From Ideonella sp. A 288 (GTDB lineage: Bacteria; Pseudomonadota; Gammaproteobacteria; Burkholderiales; Burkholderiaceae_C): DNA of 36,394 bases. The notes under the pieces were generated by a model, which was given only the letters and a program-made list of their open reading frames with translations, ran no database searches and was not told the DNA's origin. Location of the stretch: contig NZ_MWLO01000129.1 of NCBI RefSeq assembly GCF_002198735.1, positions 3,583 through 39,976 on the forward strand, read 5' to 3'. The translations under genes were made by a program, and so were the position numbers. Every line of letters begins with the position of its first letter. Position 1 is the stretch's first letter. Positions 7,380 to 16,743 of this stretch are shown piece after piece.

Positions 7380-8507
7380 TCAGGCGTTCACTTCCTTGGC
7401 GCTGATGGCGTAGCGGAAGGCGTCGGGTGCCAGTTCGTCGAAGCGGCCACCGGCGTTTTCGCCGTTGGGGTACATCAGGAAGGGCAGCGTGCCCTTGGCG
7501 GTGGTGCCCGGCAGGCGGATGTCGTGCGCGGTGTTCCAGGCCACCCAGTTGCCTTCCCAGCCGCCGAACAGGCCCTTCATGACCGGTGCCACCAGCGGGT
7601 GCTTGGGGTCCTTGATCCACTCGGGCGTCTCCTGCCGCATCACCTTCAGCACGTCGGCCGGGTCCATCGCCACCCAGCCGTACTGCTTCAGGAACACCTC
7701 CGCCCGGCAGTGCTGCGCGCCCTGCAGCTTGGCCGAGCCGGCGCCCAGTTCCTTGTAGCCGAAGGCCGACGGGGCGACGCGCACGCCGTACACATCGCGC
7801 GCCGGGATTCCCGACGCGCGGCACAGGCCGACGAAGACGGCGTTGAGGTCGGCGCACTTGCCGCCCAGGTTGCCGGTTTCGAGCATGGTCTTGATGTCGC
7901 CGGTGCCGCAGCCGCGGGTCTTGGGTTCGCGGTGGGCGTTGGCCACCACCCAGTCGTACAGGGCGCGCACCTTGTCGAGTTCGGTGCGGGCGCCGCGGGT
8001 GGCTTCGGCCGCGGTCTTGCGCACGATGCCGTCCACCGGCAGCAACTCGGTGGGGGCCAGGTTGGCGCGCAGCAGGGCCGGGTCTTCGGCGACGTTGCCG
8101 GCGGTGTTCCAGTCGATGGCGCGGTTACGCGTCTGCACGCGGCTGGTGAGGTTGAGCACCGGCGGGCCGGCTTCGGCGCCGAATTCGGCGTGCAGCATGC
8201 GCACGCCGCGTGCCGGGTCGGACACCAGCGCCACGTTGCGCGCATTGCCCGACCAGCTGTTGCCCTGCGTGCGCTGGTAGTCGGTGTCCACATCGGGCAC
8301 CGGCAGCCAGAGATGGGTGGTGCCCTTGGCCTCGGGCACGCGCACTTCGGTGGTCAGCTCGAAGCTGCGCCAGGCGCCCGGCTTGGGCTCGAAGCGGCGG
8401 CTCTCCTGCGCCAGCGCCGCCATCGGCAGTGCGGCGGTGGCCGCGGCGGCGCAGCCGGATTGCAGCAAGGTGCGGCGGGACAGGTGCGGGGTGCGATCGT
8501 GGTGCAT
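7380..8507 (-). CDS. Exported transglutaminase-like (cysteine-peptidase fold) protein
   Basis: A 375-residue exported protein with a transglutaminase-like core, a fold used for peptide-bond cleavage or amide transfer. The N-terminus has a Tat-type signal (SRRTLLQSGCAAAATAALPMAALA). An N-terminal beta-rich part (about 35-170) precedes the core. The catalytic triad is visible: Cys218 in GGKCADLN, His266 in QHCRAEVFL and Asp282 in AMDPAD. The GYKELG segment and the tail of about 80 residues after the triad are probably a family-specific lid. The start at 8507 has GGAG upstream. It lies between the TlpA-like gene (49 bases) and the TonB receptor (73 bases) on the same strand. Function inferred: processing of a peptide or peptide-like ligand in the periplasm. 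The real substrate is unknown. Confidence 0.85.
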   Translation of the reverse strand: MHHDRTPHLSRRTLLQSGCAAAATAALPMAALAQESRRFEPKPGAWRSFELTTEVRVPEAKGTTHLWLPVPDVDTDYQRTQGNSWSGNARNVALVSDPARGVRMLHAEFGAEAGPPVLNLTSRVQTRNRAIDWNTAGNVAEDPALLRANLAPTELLPVDGIVRKTAAEATRGARTELDKVRALYDWVVANAHREPKTRGCGTGDIKTMLETGNLGGKCADLNAVFVGLCRASGIPARDVYGVRVAPSAFGYKELGAGSAKLQGAQHCRAEVFLKQYGWVAMDPADVLKVMRQETPEWIKDPKHPLVAPVMKGLFGGWEGNWVAWNTAHDIRLPGTTAKGTLPFLMYPNGENAGGRFDELAPDAFRYAISAKEVNA

Positions 8508-8556
8508 GGGGTTCTCCGGTGTGGGCGTGGATCGGTGGGCAGGGCAGGTGGGCGGC

Positions 8557-9129
8557 TCACAGCAGCTCGGCGACCCACTGGCGCGCCGGTTCGGCGCCCC
8601 AGTCGATCTCGCCCAGCACGGTGAACACGGCCCGGCCGTCGCGGCCGACGGCGACGGTGGTGGGAAACATGCGGGCGCCCCAGGCGCGCGCTGCGTCGCC
8701 GTCGGCGTCGCGCAGGATGGGCAGCGTGAGCGAGGTCTGCTCGGTGAAGCGGCGGATGGTCGACTCGCCTTCCTTGAAATTGACGGCCACGACCACCAGG
8801 CCCTGGCGCTCGTGGCGCTCGGCCAGCAGTTCGAGCGAGGGCATCTCGGCGCGGCAGGGTTCGCACCAGCTGGCCCAGAAGTTGATCAGCACCACCTTGC
8901 CCTTGGCCGAGGCCAGCGTCCAGGCCGGGCGGTCGACACCGGGCAGCGCCAGGCCTGGCGTGGCCACGCCACGCGGCCAGGGCTTGCGCTGGGCCGCGGC
9001 CCGGGCCGGCCGCGTGCCCAGCAGGCCCATCGACGCCAACGCGGTGCCGGCGACCACGCGCCGCCGCCCGGGGTCGGCCGGGCGCGGCGTGGCGCCGACG
9101 GTGGGGCGGGCAGCTGGGCGTGAAGACAT
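8557..9129 (-). CDS. TlpA/ResA-like thioredoxin-fold protein
   Basis: A 190-residue periplasmic thiol-disulfide protein. The N-terminus carries an RRR and a hydrophobic stretch ending RPARAAA, probably a Tat or Sec signal. The active site is WCEPC (Cys89 and Cys92) in the usual LINFWASWCEPCRAEMPSL context, and MFPTT is the conserved cis-proline loop. This fold reduces disulfides or matures cytochromes, but no cytochrome-c gene is nearby. Its neighbours are a transglutaminase-like protein with a catalytic cysteine and a TonB receptor, so keeping that cysteine reduced is a plausible role. The ATG at 9129 has no clear ribosome-binding site. Confidence 0.88.
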   Translation of the reverse strand: MSSRPAARPTVGATPRPADPGRRRVVAGTALASMGLLGTRPARAAAQRKPWPRGVATPGLALPGVDRPAWTLASAKGKVVLINFWASWCEPCRAEMPSLELLAERHERQGLVVVAVNFKEGESTIRRFTEQTSLTLPILRDADGDAARAWGARMFPTTVAVGRDGRAVFTVLGEIDWGAEPARQWVAELL

Positions 9130-9240
9130 GCAGCGTGGATCGGCGTCGGGCGGTCGGGGGGGGCGTGCTGGCGTGCGGGCGTTGATCGGTGTGTACGGGC
9201 CGCGGGCGATTGTGCTTCCAGTGCCGTTCGTCTGCTGGGC

Positions 9241-9903
9241 TCAGCGCGCGGCGCGGCAGCCCTCGCCGGCCACGGCCAGCAGTTGCCCGTCGGGCGATTC
9301 GATCCAGCCGCGCGCGGTGAGGCGCTCCACGGTGGCGCCCTCGGGCACCCGCACGGCGCGCAGGTGCGACAGCGGCCGGCCCGGCTGCAGGCTGGCCAGC
9401 GGCAGCGGCCCGGCGACTGCGCGCAGCAGTTCGCGGGCCACCGCGCTGCCGTTGGTGCCGGCGGGCACCGCCTCCACCAGCGCCACCCAGCCGGTGGCAC
9501 CGGCGGGCACGCGGCCGGTGGCGCGCAGCTCGAGGCCGAAGTAGCCGTTCCAGGCCGGGCCGGAGCGTGCCTCCAGGCGCACACCGGGCCGCGTCGGCAG
9601 GCGGCTGCGCAGCACCAGCACCTGCTGCCCCACCGGCGCCATCGCACCGGCGCGCCGCGCCCGTTCACCGGCCTCGACGGGCGCACCCACCGACAGGGGC
9701 GCGTCGGCGCCGTTGGGCGTCGGCGTGAGCCAGTCGAACAGCCAGCCGCCCGCGCCCGACACCTGCTCGGGCGCGGCCCAGCATTCAGTGCAATCGGCGC
9801 TGGTGAAGCGCTCGAGCACCGCCGCGCCCGGCCCGGGGCAGGCCGGCGTCGCCGCCGACGCGATGGCCGCGGTGGCGAAGAGCGCGGCTCCTAGAATCCC
9901 TCG

Positions 9904-9909
<6 letters not shown>
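9241..9909 (-). CDS. Exported CxxC protein, unrecognised
   Basis: A 222-residue exported protein that I cannot place in a named family. A short signal peptide (MHRGILGAALFATAAIASA) is followed by AVLERFTSADCTECWAAPE, a CxxC (CTEC) in a strand-loop-helix setting that resembles the start of thioredoxin-fold proteins such as DUF1223. The rest is rich in Gly, Ala, Arg and Val with beta-like segments (WVALVEAVPAG, LRAVRVPEGATVERL) and a single late Cys. The ATG at 9909 overlaps the divergent uvrD start: both genes begin inside the palindrome ATGCAT (9904-9909). An alternative ATG lies at 9918. It lies 111 bases before the TlpA-like gene on the same strand and could open that operon. Confidence 0.7.
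9892..9897 (+). promoter_or_regulatory. Candidate -10 box of uvrD (leaderless layout)
   Basis: TAGAAT differs from the consensus TATAAT at one base and ends six bases before the uvrD ATG at 9904, so transcription would begin at or next to the A of ATG. There is no Shine-Dalgarno sequence before that ATG. No good -35 is visible, which weakens the call. Confidence 0.4.
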
Positions 9910-12318
<2,409 letters not shown>

Positions 12319-12331
12319 CCCCGCTGAAGTG

Positions 12332-12356
12332 AAAAAGCCCCGGCCAGGGCCGGGGC
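12332..12356 (-). terminator. Intrinsic terminator of phoX
   Basis: GCCCCGGC (12337-12344), a 4-base loop and GCCGGGGC (12349-12356) form a perfect 8-bp GC stem. On the minus strand it is followed directly by five T (12336-12332), giving a standard terminator 52 bases past the phoX stop. On the plus strand there is no T-run, so it serves uvrD less well. Confidence 0.8.
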
Positions 12357-12407
12357 AAGGCACGCTGCTACACGTGGGATGGCACTGGGTGGGCCGATCG
12401 AGTGCCG

Positions 12408-14609
12408 TCAGGTGCCGATCGTGCCGCCGTCCCGGCGCGTCACCACCACGGTGGACGAGCGCGGGCGGGTGGCCGCAGCGGCGTTGGTCTGGCTGGCCGG
12501 CCAGGCGCTGCCGAACTTGCGGGCGGCGAAGTCGGTCGCGCTGTCTTCCCCCGGGTGCTGCACGTTGACGAACATCGTCTTCGCGTCGGGCGTCAGCACG
12601 ATGCCGGTGATCTCGCATTCCTTCGGGCCGACGAGGAAGCGGCGCACCGTGTCGGCACTGGCGTTGGCGCCCTTGCGGGTGGCCATGCCGCCGGCGGCGG
12701 TGGCGGTGCCGCCGTCGCCCACCTGGCCCGGCACCGCGGCCAGCATCATGCAGTTGGTGACGTCGGTGAAGGCGCCGTCGTCGGTCTGGATCCACAGCAT
12801 GCCGCGGGCATCGAAGTACAGGCCGTCGGGGCTGGAGAAGTCGTTCACCGCGGTCAGGCCCGACAGGTTCACGTCGACTGCGGCGTCGGACTGGGCGGCG
12901 AAGAGGTAGATGTCCCAGGCGAACTTCGTGGCCGACACGCGGCCGGCGTCCTCGCGCCAGCGGATGATGTGGCCGTTGGGGTTGCCGCGGTTGGTGCGGC
13001 TGCTGCCATCGGCGTTGGCAAAGCTGTCTTCGTAGTAGCGCGGATTCGCAGCGTCCGGCTTCAGCTGGCTGCCGGTGGGCGTGGCGGACGCGGCCACGCG
13101 GTTGCTGTTGTTGGTGAGGGTCATGTACACCTCGCCGTTGAGCGGGTTGACGGCACCCCATTCCGGGCGGTCCATCTTGGTCGCGCCCAGCTTGTCGGCG
13201 GCCAGCCGCGCATGCGTCACCACGTCGGCCTGGTCGGCGAAGGCGTAGGGCGTGGCCGTGGCGTCGAGGCCGTTCTTGCCATGGCTGAGTTCGAGCCAGG
13301 CACCGCTGCCGTCGGCGTCGAAGCGGGCCACGTACAGCGTGCCCTCGTCCAGGTACTTGGCACCGGCGGCCAGGCCCTTGCCGACGTCGGCCGCATCCCA
13401 CACCGCCTTGGAGACGAACTTGTAGATGTACTCGTTGCGCGCGTCGTCGCCCATGTACATCACGATCGGCTGGCCGACCACGGCCGGTGCGGGCCAGGCG
13501 CCCTCGTGGTTGAAGCGGCCCAGCGCGCTGCGCTTGACCGGTGCCGCGGCGGGGTTGAACGGGTCGATCTCGACCACCCAGCCGAAGGTGTTGATGGTGG
13601 TGCGGTAGTCGGCGGTGGCGGCGGCGCCGGTGACCGACGAATTCCAGCGGGCATACAGGTCGTCGCTGCCGGCGGTCTCCCACAGGTAGGGGCTCTTGCG
13701 GTTCTCGGGCAGGCCGTAACGGTTGAGCGCCAGCACCTCCTTGGCACTGCGCTTCGCGTTGTCGCCGGCGGCGCGGCTGATGACGTTGAGGTAGTTCTCC
13801 TCGCAGGTCAGGTAGGTGCCCCAGGGCGTGTAGCCGTGCGCGCAGTTGTTGTTGGTGCCGCGGGTCTGCGTGCCGGTGGGCGAGAAGCTCGTGGCCATCA
13901 GCGCAGAGCCCTTCACCGGGCCCGTGAAGTCCATGGTCGTGGCCGAGGTGACGCGGCGGTTGAAGCGCGAACCGCGCACCATGGCCATGCCGTTGTCGCT
14001 GCCGCGGCGCACCTCGCAGATGCTGACGCCGTGAGCGTAGATCTCCTTGTCGACCTCCGAGGCCACGCGGGCAGCGCCGGCGGTGCGGCCCGCCGGGTGC
14101 AGGCCGAAGGGCGCGGGCACGTACTCGTGGTTGACGCACAGCAGGCCGCGGTCGGAGCGCTCGGCCTGGAACGCGCCGGCCTCGGACAGGCCGAACCAGT
14201 GCATGCCGTCGTGCGCATCGCCGACGCGGCGGTTGTACGACTCGGCCGATTCGCTGCCGTCGTCCTTCCAGCTCTCGTCGCCGAACATCAGCGGGTCGCC
14301 CAGCGAATGCAGGATGCTGACCTGGTAGCCCTCGGGCACGGTGACCACGTCGAGCTTGTTCTTGGCCACGGCGGCGAAGCCCAGCGCCGGGGCCTTGGGC
14401 TTGTCATCGTCGCCGCCGCCGCAGGCCGACAGGCTGAGGCCGCCGAGCAGGGTGCTGGCGACCAGGCCCATGCCACCGCGCAGCGTGTCGCGGCGCGTCA
14501 GGCGGGCGGCAATCAGCTGCTCGATGTGGGGATTGGCTGACGCATTGACGATCTCGTTGTCGTCGTAGGAATTGGCAGGGGCAAGGGTCAGGTCCGTGCG
14601 ATCGGTCAA
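12408..14609 (-). CDS. phoX: PhoX-family alkaline phosphatase (DUF839), Tat-exported
   Basis: A 733-residue exported phosphatase that releases phosphate from organic phosphoesters. Known PhoX enzymes use calcium and iron. An N-terminal region of about 38 residues precedes the twin-arginine signal LTRRDTLRGGMGLVASTL. A lipobox-like LSAC followed by GGGDDD suggests that it may be lipid-anchored. PhoX hallmarks include VNHEYVP, the CEENYLN cysteine segment, WVVEIDPFNP, MGDDARNEYIYKFV, RPEWGAVNP and SSPDGLYFD. The start is a TTG at 14609 with GGAG seven bases upstream, and no ATG fits. Four Pho-box half-sites lie 47-86 bases upstream, so control by PhoB under phosphate limitation is likely. An intrinsic terminator follows. 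The C-terminal VVVTRRDGGTIGT is the usual family end. Confidence 0.92.
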   Translation of the reverse strand: MTDRTDLTLAPANSYDDNEIVNASANPHIEQLIAARLTRRDTLRGGMGLVASTLLGGLSLSACGGGDDDKPKAPALGFAAVAKNKLDVVTVPEGYQVSILHSLGDPLMFGDESWKDDGSESAESYNRRVGDAHDGMHWFGLSEAGAFQAERSDRGLLCVNHEYVPAPFGLHPAGRTAGAARVASEVDKEIYAHGVSICEVRRGSDNGMAMVRGSRFNRRVTSATTMDFTGPVKGSALMATSFSPTGTQTRGTNNNCAHGYTPWGTYLTCEENYLNVISRAAGDNAKRSAKEVLALNRYGLPENRKSPYLWETAGSDDLYARWNSSVTGAAATADYRTTINTFGWVVEIDPFNPAAAPVKRSALGRFNHEGAWPAPAVVGQPIVMYMGDDARNEYIYKFVSKAVWDAADVGKGLAAGAKYLDEGTLYVARFDADGSGAWLELSHGKNGLDATATPYAFADQADVVTHARLAADKLGATKMDRPEWGAVNPLNGEVYMTLTNNSNRVAASATPTGSQLKPDAANPRYYEDSFANADGSSRTNRGNPNGHIIRWREDAGRVSATKFAWDIYLFAAQSDAAVDVNLSGLTAVNDFSSPDGLYFDARGMLWIQTDDGAFTDVTNCMMLAAVPGQVGDGGTATAAGGMATRKGANASADTVRRFLVGPKECEITGIVLTPDAKTMFVNVQHPGEDSATDFAARKFGSAWPASQTNAAAATRPRSSTVVVTRRDGGTIGT

Positions 14610-14639
14610 GGCGTTTCTCCGCGATATCGAATACGCGGC

Positions 14640-14645
14640 ATTGTT
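14640..14645 (-). promoter_or_regulatory. Candidate -10 box of phoX
   Basis: On the minus strand AACAAT lies 10 bases after the last Pho half-site, the distance usual when PhoB replaces a -35 element. This predicts a leader of about 24 bases before the TTG start. Confidence 0.4.
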
Positions 14646-14655
14646 CGCAGGCCAT

Positions 14656-14695
14656 GTGGCAGGCCCGTGGCAGGGCCGTGTCAGTCGCGTGACGG
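14656..14695 (-). promoter_or_regulatory. Array of four Pho-box half-sites upstream of phoX
   Basis: On the minus strand the 7-mers CCGTCAC (14695-14689), CTGACAC (14684-14678), CTGCCAC (14673-14667) and CTGCCAC (14662-14656) recur at exactly 11-bp spacing. The PhoB half-site consensus is CTGTCAT or CTGTCAC with 11-bp period, so each unit matches at most positions. The 4-base spacers are GC-rich rather than AT-rich, as expected for this genome. Confidence 0.75.
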
Positions 14696-14754
14696 TGCGA
14701 CGTCGGCCGCGCGGTCGGGTCTGTCGCGGCGGCAGGGCCGCGCGCGGCGGCGCG

Positions 14755-15558
14755 TCAGTCCGGCGCCGAGTCGTCGCCGAAGCTGTCGGTGAAGCTGAAC
14801 CACAGCGACACGTAGAACATCGCCGACAGGATCAGCCCGGCGGGCATGATCAGCACGCTCACCAGTTGCCGGCTGCCCAGCATCAGCACCGCGGCGGTGG
14901 CCAGCAGGCCCAGGCCGATGGTGATCATCGCCCAGCCGGCGGCATAGACCAGGAAGGCGCCCTTGGCACGCCACAACGCCAGCGAACTGGAGAACATCGC
15001 CTGCAGCGCGCCCTGGCCGCCCCAGTGCACCAGCGCTGGCGCGTGCCAGAACGGCACCGACAGCAGCCCGGCCAGGCCGAAGCGCACCAGCATGCCGTCG
15101 CTCAGGCGCGGGTCGGCGAGGATGCGGTTGACCTCGGCCGCCGGCGTGTCGGGCTTGGCCAGCGCGATCTGCAACTGCTCGAACAGGCCGGCGTCGACAT
15201 AGCCGGCGAGTTCGATCACCCCGATCGAGCTCAGCGCATACACGACGCACAGCATGATCTGCGCGTTGCGGCGCGGGCGGTCGGGCACGCGCAGCCCTTC
15301 GACGATCTGCAGCGCGTGCACCGGGCCGCCCTGCAGCGCGCTGCGCGTGGCGATCATGAAGCCCAGCGTCAGCATCGGCAGCAGGGCCAGGCCGAGCAGC
15401 GGCCCGATGAAGGGCACCACCATCAGCAGCAGCACGCTGAACAGGAAGAACATGAACAGGCCGACGAAGGCCAGCGGGCGTTTCCACCACAGCGCCAGCG
15501 CCTGGCGGATCCATTGCGCGCCTTGTCGCGGCGCCACGTCGTGCAGTCGGAGTCCCAT
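14755..15558 (-). CDS. BPSS1780-family membrane protein
   Basis: A 267-residue inner-membrane protein of unknown function. The start matches the BPSS1780 type (LHDVAPRQGAQWIRQALALWWKRPLAFVGL). About six hydrophobic segments are visible: residues about 28-50, 53-72, 103-125, 160-180, 195-220 and 222-260. The C-terminal tail is acidic (DSFGDDSAPD). It starts 18 bases after the end of thrB on the same strand, so it is the second gene of that operon. No catalytic motif is visible. Its link to homoserine kinase is probably positional rather than functional. Confidence 0.8.
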   Translation of the reverse strand: MGLRLHDVAPRQGAQWIRQALALWWKRPLAFVGLFMFFLFSVLLLMVVPFIGPLLGLALLPMLTLGFMIATRSALQGGPVHALQIVEGLRVPDRPRRNAQIMLCVVYALSSIGVIELAGYVDAGLFEQLQIALAKPDTPAAEVNRILADPRLSDGMLVRFGLAGLLSVPFWHAPALVHWGGQGALQAMFSSSLALWRAKGAFLVYAAGWAMITIGLGLLATAAVLMLGSRQLVSVLIMPAGLILSAMFYVSLWFSFTDSFGDDSAPD

Positions 15559-15576
15559 GGGTGTGTGCGTGGCCAG

Positions 15577-16545
15577 TCAGCGCGGCGGATGCCAGGGTTC
15601 GGCGATGCGCTGCCGCAGCACGCGCTCGAAGTGGGCCGGGTCTTTCGGCTGCAGCAGGTCGGCCTCGCGCGGCAGGTGCCAGTCGCCCAGGCGCGACAGC
15701 CAGAAGCGCAGCGCCGCGGCGCGCAGCAGCGCCGGCATCAGGCGCACCTCGTTGGCGTGCAGCGGGCGGACGCGTTCATAGGCCGCCAGCAGTTGCGCCG
15801 CGCGGTCGCCATCGAGGTGGCCGCTGTCGGGGTCGATGCACCAGTCGTTCAGGCACACCGCCAGGTCGTAGCCGAAGCTGTCGATGCCGGCGAAGTAGAA
15901 GTCGAGGCAGCCGGTGAGCTTCTCGTGGCCCGGCAGGCCGTCGAACAGCACGTTGTCGCGGAACAGGTCGGCGTGCACCGCGCCGCGCGGCAGGGCCTGG
16001 GCCGCGGGCGAGTCGGCCAGCGCCTGCTGGAAGGCCAGTTCGCCGTCGAGCAGCGCCTGCTGGCCGGCATCCAGGTGCGGCCGCACGCGCGGCGCGATGT
16101 CGAGCCACCAGGCCAGCCCGCGCAGGTTGGGCTGCTGCAGCGCAAAGTCGGCCACCGCCCCGTGCATGCGCGCGAGCATGGCGCCGAGCTGGCCGCAGTG
16201 GTGGCCGTCGGGCGCATGCTGGTGGTGGCCGGGCAGGGCGTTGACCAGCGCGGCCGGCTTGCCCGCCACGGCGTGCACCAGGGCGCCGTCGGCGTCGGCC
16301 AGCGGCTCGGGCACCGGCAGGCCGCGTCGGGCCAGGTGCTGCATCAGGCCCAGGTAGAAGGGCGCCTGCGAGAAGGACAGTCGCTCGAACACCGTGAGCA
16401 CCCAGCGCCCGCGGTCGGTCTCGACGAAGTAGTTGGTGTTCTCGATGCCGGCGCCGATGCCCTGCATCGACTGCCACTCGCCGGCGCCCAGGCGGCGGGC
16501 CAGCGCGCGGGCTTCGTCGGCCCCAACGGGGGTGAACACGGCCAT
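15577..16545 (-). CDS. thrB: Homoserine kinase, aminoglycoside-phosphotransferase type
   Basis: A 322-residue cytoplasmic kinase that phosphorylates homoserine to O-phosphohomoserine, the step before threonine synthase. It belongs to the APH/choline-kinase fold rather than the GHMP fold of E. coli ThrB. The N-terminal GIGAGIENTNYFVETDRGRW, the catalytic loop HADLFRDNVLF (Asp and Asn), and the metal-binding CLDFYFAGIDSFGYDLA are all present. The length is right for the proteobacterial type. The start at 16545 has no ribosome-binding site. An upstream 28-codon frame ends ten bases before it (see the leader feature), so translational coupling is possible. Confidence 0.92.
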   Translation of the reverse strand: MAVFTPVGADEARALARRLGAGEWQSMQGIGAGIENTNYFVETDRGRWVLTVFERLSFSQAPFYLGLMQHLARRGLPVPEPLADADGALVHAVAGKPAALVNALPGHHQHAPDGHHCGQLGAMLARMHGAVADFALQQPNLRGLAWWLDIAPRVRPHLDAGQQALLDGELAFQQALADSPAAQALPRGAVHADLFRDNVLFDGLPGHEKLTGCLDFYFAGIDSFGYDLAVCLNDWCIDPDSGHLDGDRAAQLLAAYERVRPLHANEVRLMPALLRAAALRFWLSRLGDWHLPREADLLQPKDPAHFERVLRQRIAEPWHPPR

Positions 16546-16555
16546 GCGCGATCGA

Positions 16556-16642
16556 TCAGCCGGCCGGGCACCAACCGCCAGCCGCCGCCGCGTCGGCGGT
16601 GGGCTGGCAAGCGGGTCGGGGCGAGGCGCGGCGCAGGCTCAT
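16556..16642 (-). CDS. Possible 28-residue leader peptide ahead of thrB
   Basis: A short minus-strand frame, MSLRRASPRPACQ and so on to WCPAG, starts at 16642 and stops ten bases before the thrB ATG. Its ATG is seven bases after a good -10-like TAAAAT (16655-16650). An imperfect hairpin, CCAGCCgCCGCCG against CGGCGGtGGGCTGG (16578-16607), lies inside it. Only one Thr and no Ile codons occur, so it does not look like a classical threonine attenuator. It could be a chance frame. Confidence 0.3.
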   Translation of the reverse strand: MSLRRASPRPACQPTADAAAAGGWCPAG

Positions 16643-16649
16643 GCGGCGG

Positions 16650-16655
16650 ATTTTA
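16650..16655 (-). promoter_or_regulatory. Candidate -10 box for the thrB operon
   Basis: TAAAAT on the minus strand, one mismatch from TATAAT, is the most AT-rich hexamer in the 198-base thrB-polA intergenic region. No convincing -35 is seen 16-18 bases upstream. Confidence 0.35.
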
Positions 16656-16730
16656 GGCGCCGTGGCCCTGGCCGCGCCCGTGCGGTGCGGGCTGACCCCG
16701 GGGCGCGGTGGACCCGGCGTCCCCGGGCCG

Positions 16731-16736
16731 CACAAT
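16731..16736 (+). promoter_or_regulatory. Candidate -10 box of polA (leaderless layout)
   Basis: CACAAT (four of six matches to TATAAT) ends seven bases before the ATG at 16744, so transcription would start at or one base before the start codon. No Shine-Dalgarno sequence is present, and the -35 is weak. Confidence 0.35.
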
Positions 16737-16743
16737 GCGCGCC

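Noticed and set aside
16578-16607. Hairpin in the thrB-polA gap as an intrinsic terminator
   Set aside because: It is imperfect, has no T-run and lies between divergent genes, where no terminator is expected.
16556-16642. Threonine attenuator of thrB
   Set aside because: The short frame has a single Thr codon and no Ile codons, and no terminator/antiterminator pair with a T-run is seen. It is kept only as a low-confidence leader frame.
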